DNA of 64,000 bases from Zeus faber (GCA_960531495.1 OY482861.1:5415839-5479838), one strand, 5' to 3'. Shown: positions 24,251-50,228, numbered from the stretch's first letter. The notes: generated by a model not told the origin, from the letters alone. Made by a program: numbers and translations.

Positions 24251-27200
24251 GTTAGTGGGACTTGTCGCTATGTAAGAGTAGGAATGACCACTGTGTAGAG
24301 CTACCACCATGTAGAACTACCACCGTGTAGAGATACCACTATGTAGAACTACCACTGTGTAGAGCTACCACCGTGTAGAACTACCACTGTGTAGAGCTAC
24401 CACTATGTAGAGCTACCACCATGTAGAATTACCACTATGTAGAGCTATCACTATGTAGAACTACCACCATGTAGAACTACCACCGTGTAGAACTATCACT
24501 ATGTAGAACTATCACTATGTAGAACTACCACCATGTAGAACTACCACTATGTAGAGCTACCACCATGTAGAGCTACCACTATGTAGAACTACCACTGTGT
24601 AGAGCTACCACCATGTAGAACTATCACTATGTAGAACTACTAGTAGAGCTACCACCATGTAGAATTACCACTATGTAGAGCTACCACTGTGTAGAGCTAC
24701 CACCATGTAGAACTATCACTATGTAGAGCTACCACCATGTAGAATTACCACTATGTAGAGCTACCACTGTGTAGAGCTACCACCATGTAGAACTACCACC
24801 GTGTAGAACTACCACTGTGTAGAACTATCACTATGTAGAACTACCACCATGTAGAATTACCACTGTGTAGAACTATCACTATGTAGAACTACCACCATGT
24901 AGAACTACCACCGTGTAGAACTATCACTATGTAGAACTACCACCATGTAGAATTACCACTGTGTAGAACTACCACTGTGTAGAACTACCACTGTGTAGAA
25001 CTACCACTATGTAGAGCTACCACTATGTAGAACTACCACTATGTAGAACTATCACTATGTAGAACTACCACTAAGTAGAACTACCACTATGTAGAGCTAC
25101 CACTATGTAGAACTACCACCATGTAGAACTACCACTATGTAGAACTACCACCATGTAGAACTACCACCATGTAGAACTACCACCATGTAGAACTACCACC
25201 ATGTAGAACTACCACTATGTAGAACTACCACCATGTAGAACTACCACTATGTAGAACTACCACCATGTGGAACCCACTGCTCAGTATGCAAAGGTATTGG
25301 AGTGTTGGGTAAAAATGATCTAAAATGAGATACATCTTAATGATTAGTGCAGTGATATCAGTGAACAAACCAGAATGGAATATAACATAAAATGATAGAA
25401 TAAAACATGATGAAATATAATGGATAAATTATATATTTACATTACATTTAGCAGACGCTTTTATCCAAAGTGACTTAAAATTATTCAAACACCGACGGAC
25501 GCAGCCATCAGGAGCAATGAGGGGTTAAGTGTCTTGCTCAAGGACACTACAGCATGCTAGCAGGAGGAGCCTGGGATCCAACCAGCAACCTTTAGATGAC
25601 TAGACCACCAGCTCTACCTCCTTACTATATTATATAATGGAATATAATAAAAATAGAAGATATAATGGATTTGAATGGAATACAATAAAACAGGGTACAA
25701 TGCAAAGGAATAGAATGCAATAGAACAGAGCAGTATAGAATGGAATATAACAGAATGGGGTAGAATAGATAGGATATTGAATTTAAACATCACTGCATTT
25801 ATTAACAGGACCCAGTTTATTATGTGGAAATAAGATATTGTGTCTTCATCACGTAGTCTCACTGCCACACTCATTTATGCCATGTGCAGCAAATAACGTT
25901 ATGCATAGCATGATAGAGCTAATGGGAGACATACTGTACTGTACAGCAGAGACAGGCCATTATATAATTCAGCAATTTACTTCTACATTTGAATGTTCCA
26001 AACTATTTTATTTAAGTGTTAAGTCTGCACAATTAAAGGTTCAGTGAAGACTAAGAACCGACATAAAGTACCATGAATATCTAGATTCTGTATATCTATA
26101 ATATGCACTATACATGGGGGGAAGCAACGACTTTATTTCACTCAAAAACTTCTCCCACTGCAATGTTTGGGCTATCATTATATTGCTTACCACAGATTAG
26201 TTTCTGTGGTATTTAGAGAAGACTAATGTTGGATATGCCCCAGGGAAACAGCAAAAGGACTGCTTATATCATGATGATCATTCAGAGGAGCGTTCCTGTT
26301 TTTGTTGGCCCCTGCCCATTGCTTCTGTACTGTGCTTGACGGGAAGTTACAGTGCTGGATTGCGACCATTTCACATGAGCTATCCCACACCATCCACACA
26401 CACACACAAGAACCTGTGCAATAACTGTAATAAAGGGTGCAATATTCTATAATAACATTAACTGTAATAAGTTAATACTCACCTATCCATTATTAGCAGT
26501 GTCCAGACGGTTTAATACATATTAGTATTTTATTAATGATACAGAAATATCCTAACTTAAACCATACTCATATTTATACCTAGTCAATACTTATTAGCTA
26601 ACTTTTCAGCCCAGGGCATAGTCTTTTGTGTAATTTATCTGTTTATCCACAATGCACTAACAACACCATGACAAACTCCTTGTACATGAAAATGTGTTCC
26701 ATCCAATTTTGATTCTGATTTACACAGCTCAAAAACAATGCACATTAGCAATCAATTTTGAATTTAATGTCTTTGTAAGCCATTTTTGATACATGGTTAA
26801 TAATCAAATTTTATTTTTCTCTCTGATGCCTTCAGCTGAGGATATTTGTGAACCAGTTGTACAGAAACCCGGTGCACGAGCCTCTGGCGAAAAACCCAGA
26901 CCTCCTGGCAATCCGCATGGCCTCCGTCAACCCCATCCTGGACCCGTGGATCTACATTCTGCTCCGGAAGACCGTGCTCCTCAAGTTGGTGGAGAAAATC
27001 AAGTGTCTGTTCTGCAAAATGGGCGGACGGGGACAGGGCAACATGGGTCAGTTCCATTGCATGGACGGACGCCTCACGTCATCCATCGTTTCCCAGGATT
27101 CCCCCTCGCTGGCGTCCCAGCAGCTCACAGAGGTCGGGAGAATGTTAAAGAGCGTTCCGTACCGGTCGAAAGGATGCGACGTGAGGTTTCATTCGTTCCA

Positions 27201-27264
27201 GGAAGGTGGGCATACCACGACCCATTCTCCGGGCGCAGATAGTTTTCTGCTGCAGAACCTGTAG
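23468..27264 (+). CDS. ptger4: prostaglandin E2 receptor EP4 (two coding exons)
   Basis: Plasma-membrane seven-helix receptor for prostaglandin E2, coupled mainly to Gs in vertebrates. Coding exons 23468-24250 (261 codons) and 26836-27264 join in frame into 403 residues. The start MNSSVP carries an N-glycosylation site. TM1 has FGVVGNVVAIVVL and TM2 CGLAVTDLLG. Cys84 and Cys162 form the conserved disulphide. The helix-3 E/DRY equivalent is VERY near residue 110. The second loop has the prostanoid-receptor TWCFIDW motif. TM7 is IRMASVNPILDPWIY, whose Arg288 matches the ligand-carboxylate-binding Arg of EP4. The intron falls at IPLL/LRIF, as in human PTGER4. The third loop and the C-tail are shorter than in the 488-residue human receptor. 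Fish have several EP4 paralogues and I cannot say which this is. It is convergent with ttc33. Confidence 0.96.
24287..25273. repeat. 16-bp minisatellite
   Basis: About 61 tandem copies of a 16-bp unit, TGTAGAACTACCACCA. Variation is concentrated at a few positions: AAC/AGC/AAT, CTACC/CTATC, and CCAT/CTAT/CTGT/CCGT. Variant units recur in longer blocks; a five-unit block near 24647 is repeated near 24724. One unit near 24640 is shortened. It is inside the ptger4 intron. Confidence 0.97.
25438..25618 (-). mobile_element. tRNA-derived SINE, head-truncated
   Basis: Closely similar over its length to the SINE at 17108-17303 (TTTAGCAGACGCTTTTATCC, GTCTTGCTCAAGGACACTAC). It stops at CTCTACC, so the A-box end of the tRNA head is missing. 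The B box has one change (GGTTGGATCCC). Confidence 0.8.
26836..27264 (+). CDS. ptger4: ptger4 coding exon 2
   Basis: The acceptor TGCCTTCAG ends at 26835 and the frame continues LRIFVNQLYRNPVHE through TM7 to the stop TAG at 27262-27264. After the membrane end (IKCLFCKMGG) the cytoplasmic tail is only about 85 residues, rich in Ser, His and Gly. Mammalian EP4 tails are about 150 residues, with Ser/Thr sites used in desensitisation. Confidence 0.95.
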   Translation: MRIFVNQLYRNPVHEPLAKNPDLLAIRMASVNPILDPWIYILLRKTVLLKLVEKIKCLFCKMGGRGQGNMGQFHCMDGRLTSSIVSQDSPSLASQQLTEVGRMLKSVPYRSKGCDVRFHSFQEGGHTTTHSPGADSFLLQNL

Positions 27265-28230
27265 AATGCTCCAGATGCACCCAAAAACACACTTCTAGAG
27301 ACACTTCCTCTGAGTCGCAAAGGACCACACTCTTAATGTGACGTTCAGGGACAAGGCCTTCAACCTGCAGGAGAAATGCATTTAACCGGAAAACTCAAGA
27401 ATCCATCGAGTGACTTAATCCCCGTCAAATTTTCTAATGTAATCACTTCTTACTCATAGTGGTCAACAAAACACAATTTAACCTCAACACGCTTCGTTAC
27501 AAAATATAACCGAACTACACAGAATTTGGAGTTTGCAGTATATCGCCAAATGGAAAAAAACCCAAAGCATCACATTTCTGAGGGTGAGAGTACGTTGCAA
27601 ATTTCCAATTTTAAAACCACTGCCATTTACTGGCTTGCAACGTAACAAGTAAACAGCTGGAGTTAAAATGTGAATTGTGCATTATGCTAATTTATTTTTC
27701 AGAATTTTGTTTTGTCTTCTCTGTGAGAAGGTCCCGTAGGTTACTAGTACATTGACAAAACCTAACCCAGTGTCGTCAGAATTGTTTTCAACATCTGCGA
27801 ACGACATGACCAAAGAACTACGACCATTTTCCCTTTTACATTTCATAATGAAAGGCAACTATACTGTGACTACTAGACTTAGTTTACAATATACTGTACA
27901 GATATTGGAGGATTAAAAAAAAGCCATGAACCCATTGTTTTATCAAAGGTATATATCAATTTATCACATTTTTTGAATGTACCCTTTTGGCAAAATTATC
28001 AAAATCAGCTTCATATTAGTACCATGAGTCTTAATATCTACTGTCTAGTTACCTAGCATGGTCCTCTATTAAAAGAAAAACACTAGTAGGTAATACACGA
28101 TTTAGGGTACCGCTTTGAATGTTTTGCCAATGTTTTGATTTCACATAACATTATGATTACACCTGAAACATTTATTTTCCTGTGGACATGATGTATTTTG
28201 CCAAGTTGACAAATAAAATATTTAAAATAT
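27265..28230 (+). other. ptger4: probable ptger4 3' UTR
   Basis: Follows the stop codon and lacks repeats or other genes. The first strong polyadenylation signal is AATAAA at 28212-28217. AT content rises toward the end and one ATTTATTTTT motif occurs near 27690. The exact end is inferred. Confidence 0.5.
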
Positions 28231-28567
28231 GAAATCAAATAAAAAATAGATATATTATTGAGCCACATGTAATACACTTCTAATACTGCTTAGAAAACCT
28301 TTTTTTTTAAATTACATCTAACATTGTGGTGGAGCTTGTAACAATCTTGGCAGTATGCTATCAGTAAAGGGGGAATGCAGCGAGATAACAATCCAGATGT
28401 ACAATTTCAATATTGCATCAGCTGAGCAAGCAAAACCTAATCGGAGCCAGAGTTTGGGGCGGACGGGATATTGATCCTTCCAGCCCATGTGGGCCTTCAT
28501 GTTAGATGAGAGAATCAATAGTGGGGATACAAGTGAAATAGATGGAAGACCCTTTCATCAGCCATTG

Positions 28568-28806
28568 CATAGGGCTCAGGTAGAGCGGGTCGTGTAGTGA
28601 TCTGAGCTCCTCCTGATAGCGTGCTGAAGTGTCCTTGAACAAGACACTGAACCCCTAACTGCTCTCGTTGAGCTGGTGTGTGCCTTGCACGGCTGCCACC
28701 GCCATCAATTTATAAATGTGTGTGTTAATGGATGAACGTGAGGTATGCACTGTAAAGTGCTTTGAGTCGTATGACTAGAAGGACTATAAATGCACCCCAT
28801 TTACCA
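28568..28806 (+). mobile_element. SINE-like element with degenerate tRNA head
   Basis: GGGCTCAGGTAGAGC resembles a polymerase III A box. It is followed by GTGTCCTTGAACAAGACACT, then GTAAAGTGCTTTGAGTCG and an end CCATTTACCA. The order and motifs match teleost tRNA-SINEs that share L2-type 3' ends. The B box is not clear, so it is an old copy. Confidence 0.6.
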
Positions 28807-29200
28807 TTGCAACAAACCTTGTTGGTGGGAAACATGTACAAAGTATTACTGTGTGCTGATGGCCAAATACCCACTTGCCAATTATCCCATTAGAAGCCAC
28901 ACACAAACATGGGTCAACCTAATTTCTCCTGTAACCAGACCACAGCCATCAATTTGTAAAGATACACTCTGCCGTAATTCTGACGCTAACTGAGTCATGG
29001 CATTTTTCTCTGAACACACGCTGACGCTGAGAAGGCTGTGACCTCACTCAACGCGGTCCAAAACAGATAAAACTTCCTTTTGGATGAAGGCATAGATGAG
29101 ATAAACGGCAATGATGAGAAAGTAAAAAATGTAAGAGATCAGTATAGAATCGGAAGTATAGAATCTCTTTTACACACACTACCCTGCCAAAACTCTGGGT

Positions 29201-29787
29201 TATACAACGATCAGCCACAACATTAAAACCACCTGCCTAATATTTTGTAGGTCCCACTCGTGCCGCCAAAACAGCTCTGACCCGTCAAGGCATGGACTCA
29301 ACAAGACCTCTGAAGGTGTCCCTGTGGTATCTGGCACCAAGACGTTAGCAGCAGATCCTTTAAGTCCTGTAAGTTACGAGGTGGGGCCTCTAAGGATTGA
29401 GCTTGTCGTTCTGGCACATCTCACAGATGCTAGATCTGATCAGACCCTAACCCCGGCCATCCACATGATGTAGAAGAAAACGTAATTCATCGGACCAGGC
29501 CACCTTCTTCCACTACTCCATGGTCCAGTTCTGACGCTCACGTGCCCATTGTAGGTGCTTTAGGTGGTGGACAGGGGTCAACATGGGCACTCTGACTGGT
29601 CTGTGGCTACACAGCCCCATACACAGCAAGCTGGAATCACTGTGTGTTCTGAAACATTTCATATATTTTTATATCAGCGCCAGCTTTATCCTTTTCAGCA
29701 ATTTGTGTTACAGTAGCTCTTCTGTGGGTTCAGACCAGACAGGCTAGCCTTCGCTCCCCACGTGCATCAATGAGCCAGTTCACCATT
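29201..29787. mobile_element. truncated Tc1-type element
   Basis: Begins CGATCAGCCACAACATTAAA, very close to the terminal repeat of a widespread teleost Tc1-superfamily element (CGATCAGCCATAACATTAAA is its common form). The family body follows (GTCCCACTCGTGCCGCCAAA, GCATCAATGAGCC). The right half and its inverted repeat are absent. No open transposase frame remains. Confidence 0.65.
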
Positions 29788-29879
29788 TTTTTTGGACAAA
29801 GAGAAAATACTGTAAATTAAATGAAGGCCTAAAATATACAATCTCACAAAATGTATGATCTAAAGTCTTTAATACCCCT

Positions 29880-30445
29880 TTCCCACTGCACCAAAAACCG
29901 GTAACACTCTCTAAAATTTAAAGCTCAATTTGTCATCAGTGGGAAAGGAAAACCCGGGTCTCAGTCTCGGGTCAAATGACCCAGCAAGAGACCTGTGTTT
30001 TAATCGGCTCCACCTCCAATTGGCTCTGATGTGAACAGGACACCCGGGTCGACACGCTCATTTTGGCCCCTTTCAATGCATGATGCGACGGCATTGAAAT
30101 CCCGGACGCTGGTGCATAAACAGGAATACCCGTGTATCATTCCATCAATTCATAACCCATTTAGAATCCAAAATCAAAACACACCTTGAAGGAAAACTTG
30201 GGTAATAGGCATAATGGGTTCATGCTCATTTTTGAACCCTGAACTTGCATTTTCCTAGTTAATAGCATGGAATATTTCTGTCCATTCTCATCCTTCATTC
30301 CAAGGTACTTCTTTGTAGACCTAGGCACTCGGGAAGAACTGCTAAGATTGTTCTTCCATTTCAACTCATAGAAAAACTAATGTGGTAATGGATCACATAT
30401 GTTGAAGAAAATACCATTTGCAGGGTGACATTTTGTGGAAGATTT
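29880..30445. other. intergenic stretch, possible MITE remnant
   Basis: CCCCTTTCCCACTGC at 29877-29891 and CAGTGGGAAAGG at 29938-29949 form a short inverted pair with ACCCGGGTC motifs nearby, suggesting a decayed element. The rest is unrecognised up to the ttc33 polyadenylation signal. Confidence 0.3.
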
Positions 30446-31242
30446 TATTTTGGTTTTCAAGTTATACACAAAACATACTTATTCACAAAAAAAGCAAAAG
30501 AACAACAAAAACAGAGAGACAAACTAGGTAAAATTAAGGCATAATATCCTCAAGTCATTATCAAGTAATTTTGATATGCACATATTTTGTCACATTCTCA
30601 ACTCAGTGCAATTGCTGTTTTGAAATTTTCTGAGTCCATGACAATGCAATCATGTAATATGGAAGACTTTGTAGTTGTAGATCACATAATACCAATCATA
30701 ATTACTATTGAAAAAACAAACTTGAAAATATTATACATAAGTACATTCAAAATTCTTGACATACTTCTTTACATAATTCATCATAATATTTTTTAAGAAC
30801 CCCTTTCTTTGCCTGTACACATTTATAGACAGTTTTGGCTGGAGAACAGAGCCACTCCGGCAGAGGAGATAACTACCTCTGGCTTTCTGGAATCCATTTT
30901 CCCTGGCCTCGCCTCTGACACAAATTTAAAATGCATGTCAAAGGTTATATTTCTGACCTAATGGTCCACCATGAATTTTGAATTTGTGTGTTCATGCCAT
31001 GTTAAAAAAAACAACCTAAAAAATAAAGACAGAAAAAAAACATCTTCTGATTGGGTGGGAAAGTGCGACAAAATGCATTTTAACAGCTCTTTAACAAATT
31101 ATTTAGACAATGAGACCTTGTTTTGGATGTCAATACTTGAAGACACAAGCAACTCTAAATTACATTAGTTTAACTTTTTTTTTTTTTTTTTTTTTTTGAG
31201 TTGTGCAATCCTGATCTCACATCTTTCCACCAGTGGACAAAC
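30444..31242 (-). other. ttc33: probable ttc33 3' UTR
   Basis: Lies directly after the ttc33 stop on the - strand. It contains a run of about 24 T (+ strand) at 31173-31196. AATAAA on the - strand at 30449-30444 is a plausible polyadenylation signal. The end is inferred. Confidence 0.45.
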
Positions 31243-45718
<14,476 letters not shown>

Positions 45719-46147
45719 GGTCTGAGAGGGAAACCACCCAACAGCTAGTGATAACCAGACACCGGAACAGTTTCTCCCCACACGTTCATTTCTCTCATTT
45801 ACTTTTCAGATTTACATTATATTATAATTTATTATTACGCCACCTGCTTTGTTTTTCCAGTCTTTCTATCGTTTAACTGCATCGTGCATTTGAATCTTAC
45901 GAACAGCTAAATGCATCCCAGAGCACGCAATGACAGTGTCCCTGTCACATACCTATTAAGCCACTTAAAAAAAAAAAAAAAAAAAAATCTCACCGCTTGC
46001 ACATCGTACTCTTTGTAAATACTGTTTATTAAAAATCCTATTTAAGTGTATTTTCTTTCTTCAACTTGCGCTATGTATCATTTTTTCATACACTGTATAT
46101 ATTAAGAAAAATATATATTGTGAAACACTGTGACTGTCTTGAGAGCT

Positions 46148-48262
46148 CTCTCTCGCACTGTGATTTCTGTTTTTTGGTTCCTTCGTAGTCAAGTTTCCGC
46201 TGCTGTGACATGACTTACTGAAAATAAAAAGGAACCTTTAAAGAGCTCTCTCTCTCTCTCTAAAGGGGACTTGGCCATGCTCAAAAACTGGAGACCTGTT
46301 GCAATGCTTTGCACGGACTACAAACTTTTCTCAAAGGTCCTGGCGAATAGGCTGAAGGGAGTTTTAGGGCTGTTGATTTCCATGGACCAATCTTACTGCG
46401 TGCTGGGCAGATCTATTAAGGGTACGCCTCCTGAGCTACCAGGGGGCCTGAGTTGGGGAACGAGGGGGATGAGGGTTTTGGGGGTGTTTTTGGGCTCGGA
46501 GCAGTACCAGATGCAGAACTGGGCTGGTGTGGTGGAGAAGGTGTGTGCCAGACTGTCCAGGTGGAAATGGCTGCTACCCCAGTTGTCCTACAGGGGGAGG
46601 GTACTGGTTGCTAATAACTTGGTCGCCTCGACCCTATGGCACCGACTGACCGTTCTGCATCCACCCGGAGGCCTGCTAGAAGAGATCCAGCGGACCATCG
46701 TCAACTTCTTCTGGTCCAGTCAGCACTGGATTAGAGCTGCAGCCCTCTATCTGCCGGTCCAGGAGGGGGGGTCAAGGCCTGATTGACGTTGCATCCAAGG
46801 TCAAGGCGTTCTTCTCTTATGACAAGCAGCGGTTTCTGCTGGGGACCGAGGGGATGGACTTGACAGCGCTGACTCCTTTCTATCAGTCGGTGCTGCAGTC
46901 GTGGCGGGTTAAGGTCCACCGTGACACCACGTCTGCCCCTGGGATGTGGCTGTTTGGAAACCCACTGCTAGACCCTGGCCTCCTTTCCTCCTCCAGCCTG
47001 CGCTCCAGCTTGCTCAAGGCTGGGTGCGTCGGGCTGGGTCATCTGCTGAAGGCGTCCACGGAGCAGCCCATGGGGACAACTGGCATCAGTTCCTCCAGGC
47101 TGCTGCACAGTTTGGTGGATGAAGTCTGCGCTTCACTGCCAGTGGCCTATAGGGCTTTTATCAACGGCCGTGCTCTGCCTGACCATTGGGACGGTGAGGG
47201 CGAGGTTGCGTGCCCTTTGCTGACTGTCTCTCCGGCTGTGCAGTGGGAGGAGGAGCAGGACAGCCTCCTGACCTTTGCCACTCCCAAGCTGGGGGTTTTG
47301 AGGCAGTAGGCAAGAAAGCTGCCTACTATGCCTGCGTCAAGGTGGCACACCTACGCTCTCTGGCAGGGGTACGGCTGTCGGGGTGGACCCAGTTCTTCGG
47401 CCCCGGAGCGTCCCCTGATGGCCGCTGGCGTTCTCTGTACAAGCCCCCCATCGACAAGCGTGTGGGCCACCTCCAGTGGAGGATTGTGCATGGGGCGGTG
47501 GCCACAAATAGGTATCTGGCACGCCTCGACTCCAGCACGGGGGCGGGATGCGTCTTCTGCTCTGAGAGGGAGTTGCTGCAGCACCTGTTTGTGCCGTGTC
47601 CTAGGCTGCGGGAGCTGTTTCGGGCTACTGGAGCGGTGGGTTCGGGGTCTGTTTCTCCTTTAAGCTCTTTGTTTTCGGTCCTGTCTACACTGTGTCAAAC
47701 GAATCTGTCCATGTCCTGGTGAACACTGTTTCGGGGGTGGCCAAGCTGGCCATTTGGAAAAGCAGAAGGAACGCTATGCGTGGTCAGGGGTCAGTAGACC
47801 TGGCCCAGATGACGGCCCGCCTCAAGGTGGAGTTTGAGTTTTACAAACTGACCAGCAAACTGATCTGGATTTTTCAGGAGTGTATGGGGTGTTGCTGTGC
47901 TCAGTCCAGGATGATTCCCTCATTATTAACATGTGATTCTTCCTGTGGTAGCTGTGATCCTCTTCCTGAGGTCTCTCTCTCTCTCTCTCTCTCCCCCCCC
48001 CCCCCCCCCCCCCAAAGGAGGAAGTCTGGGCTACAAAGGGAGCTGTCCATATAGTCAACAGCTGTCTCAAACCTGGTGAAGAAACCAACAGATCCCTGCG
48101 TTCCTAGTTATCTCCGAAGAGAGATGTCTGTGCTCTTGCTGCCTATTTACCGGTTGACTGATTTGTCTCTGGTTTTTGTTATGTGTTTTTGGTTCCTTCG
48201 TGATCAAGTTGCGGCTGCTGTGACATGACTTACTGCAAATAAAGGAATCTTAAAATTGTACA
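46148..48262 (+). mobile_element. Tx1-clade LINE, internally deleted, behind another copy's tail
   Basis: 46270-46420 encodes the start of a Tx1/L1-like RT (LKNWRPVAMLCTDYKLFSKV, LLISMDQSYCVLGRSI) and then jumps to the thumb (MRVLGVFLGSEQYQMQNW). The catalytic YADD region is therefore deleted. The rest (46540-47660, several frames) includes SRWKWLLPQLSYRGRVLVAN and a C-terminal zinc-binding-like block (GCVFCSERELLQHLFVPC). The 3' UTR holds a (TC)n/C run at 47975-48014 and ends TGACATGACTTACTGCAAAT. A near-identical end (TGACATGACTTACTGAAAAT) lies at 46208-46227, before the coding part, so a second copy's tail abuts this one. It lies 5' of the first ttc33 coding exon, probably in its first intron. 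Confidence 0.8.
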
Positions 48263-48363
48263 ACGCAAAGGGATTAATAGAAATGTATCTTTCTAGCTAG
48301 TTGTGGCTCTGGTCGTGTGCTAAGAATCGTTTATTCGCCATAAGTGAGCCATTGGCTGATCCT

Positions 48364-48750
48364 CTAATTGGGTGACATACAACTACATAGATAATCAAAT
48401 AATAATAAAGACAAACATAAAATAATGACCGCATACGTACGTACGTACAATCTACCAGAACATCTCGTCAAAGGCTTTGTCGTGCGAACAGAAGTCTCCG
48501 TCGGTGGCCCCGCAGCTTGTGACCCGGAAGTGGTACATGTGGGCGTCCGTTGTGCTGCATTAATTTTCTGTCGGAAATCGGAAATATCTGACCTCATACT
48601 TGCAATGGTGCTGTCTAAGCTATCTAAGTCGGAATTCCAATAAGGATTGGGCCAGATCCCTCGCGTCCGAGTTAACCGAAATAATGGACATGAAGTCAGA
48701 GCAATATGCTGTTTGCTATGTTCGTGGGCTTTAATTTTAAAATTCAACAT
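48364..48750 (-). promoter_or_regulatory. ttc33: possible ttc33 promoter and first exon
   Basis: A GC-richer island with CCGGAAGTGGTACATG (ETS-like) and several CpGs at 48475-48560, between the first ttc33 coding exon and the 3' end of prkaa1. A non-coding first exon is required by the acceptor at 45722-45724. A 128-codon - strand frame spans the segment, with a central part (SDLDSLDSTIASMRSDISDF) that looks protein-like, but no family is recognised. The promoter assignment is an inference from position; a second GC-richer site is at 49625-49700. Confidence 0.3.
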
Positions 48751-49185
48751 TCAGAATTTGCTGATATTGTCTGCGCGACATTGTGAGGTGGTCTACTATC
48801 ACTCGGAAACAGGATGTTTTCTTTTGATTCTCATATGAAATCAGATGTAACGCGGCTGATATTTGCTATTTCAGTGGGCTTTAATATTGAAATTCAACAT
48901 CAGAATTTGCTGATATTGTCTGAGTGACACTGTCAGGTGGTATAAAATCATTCTGAAGTGGGAATGGTCAGTGGAAAAGGGACGTTTCCTTACAATTCTA
49001 ATGTGAATTCAGAGGGAACACGCATATTTGTTATTTTAGAGGGCTTCAATTTTTAAAATCAACATCAGAATTTGTTGATATTGTCTGACTGACATTGTGA
49101 GGTGGTCTACTAGCAATTTGAAGTGGAATTGGTTTGTGGAAACAGGAGGTTTCCCCATAACTCTAATGTGAATTCAGTGATACCA
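48717..49185. repeat. three tandem copies of a ~160-bp unit
   Basis: Units begin GGGCTTTAATTTTAAAATTC (about 48726), GGGCTTTAATATTGAAATTC (48879) and GGGCTTCAATTTTTAAAATC (49041). Each continues CAACATCAGAATTTGCTGA, GATATTGTCTG, GACATTGTGAGGTGGT and AATGTGAATTCAG. Copies differ by many substitutions and small indels, so the array is old. Confidence 0.8.
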
Positions 49186-49268
49186 TTTGCAGGCGGTAGT
49201 TAATATTTTTCTGCTATTATTAATTGTATTTATTATTTAATAATTATTCATTTTGCTTTATTTAGTTA

Positions 49269-49305
<37 letters not shown>

Positions 49306-50200
49306 TTATTCATTATTGACTGAATGAATGTCAAATTTACCGCAATGTCGCATTTCTATTGAAATCAGTTCTTTCACGCCCTTACCGTAATTACTGTAAT
49401 TTCGAAATTCAATATTCAGGATTTGCTAATATTTTCATTATAATTCATTTTATTTATTATTTATAAATTATTAATTTTGCTTCATTTGGTTATAAATGTA
49501 TTCTTATATTAATGTTTATAAATTAATTCATTACTGACTGAATGGATGTGAAATCTCGTTCACCGCAACGTCGCTTTTCTTTTGAAATCATTCATTCGCG
49601 CCCTTACCGTAATTTCTAGTACATATACGCGCCGTAAAGCGGAGGTTGGTTTGGCCGTGTTTTTCGGCTGTCTTTACCGCAGTACGGAACTGCACTGTCG
49701 ACTAGGAATTTCCAGGGTTTAATTGAACTCAACACAAGACACGGCCGCTGTAAAAGCAGATTTATTTCACTTCCTATTGTTTATGGCGAATATATATATA
49801 TATATTTTTACATGTAAACGTTACATCTGTAAGTAAACCATGCAGGCGGTTGGTGTAAGGGAGGAAGGTGCGCAGAACAGAAGGTATTGGAGGCAGACGA
49901 TCCACTGTGGCGACCCCTAACGGGAGCAGCCGAAACATTCGATTCATTTTCCAATTTTAATTATTTAACGCAAACCCATTGCTGTACAGTTCCGCCAAGC
50001 GTCATAGTGAACTCTTCTAGATCCATAGGTATCATGGTCTATTGACTGCTCACCTGACATTGTCTGGGTTAATTAATGCTAATAAGTTCATTATTTCGTT
50101 TTTAAACGAATAGTTATTAATAGGTTTACCTTCAGACACTCAGGTCACAAGAAAAAAAAACAAAAAACAAAAAAAAAAGAACAAAAAAAACAAACAAACC
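49186..50200. other. intergenic stretch with (TA)n, an RTE fragment and an A-rich tract
   Basis: Holds (TA)n tracts at 49268-49303 and 49790-49805, a duplicated CGCCCTTACCGTAAT element (49377 and 49599), an RTE 3' end at 49845-49942 and an A-rich stretch at 50150-50200. No gene recognised. Confidence 0.5.
49845..49942 (+). mobile_element. RTE-type LINE 3' fragment
   Basis: CATGCAGGCGGTTGGTGTAA to GCGACCCCTAACGGGAGCAG repeats the fragment at 43905-44040 with only a few differences. Confidence 0.6.
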
Positions 50201-50228
50201 TGGAATGGAAATGTGTGCAATTTGGCTG

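Larger units (their letters stand above)
24251..26835 (+). other. ptger4: ptger4 coding intron
   Basis: A 2.6 kb phase-0 intron bounded by GTTAGT and CCTTCAG. It holds a 1 kb minisatellite that begins about 36 bp after the donor, a SINE fragment at 25438-25618 and AT-rich sequence to the acceptor. Confidence 0.9.

Noticed and set aside
23617-24255. 212-codon + strand frame in the ptger4 exon
   Set aside because: It overlaps the receptor in another frame; the EP4 frame has all family motifs and the alternative is Arg/Pro/His-rich GC noise.
24287-25273. CRISPR-like array
   Set aside because: Units are contiguous 16-mers without unique spacers, in a eukaryotic intron; it is a minisatellite.
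46148-46262. A separate small gene with TC repeat before the Tx1 coding part
   Set aside because: The sequence matches the 3' end of the Tx1 element at 48187-48250, so it is another copy's tail.
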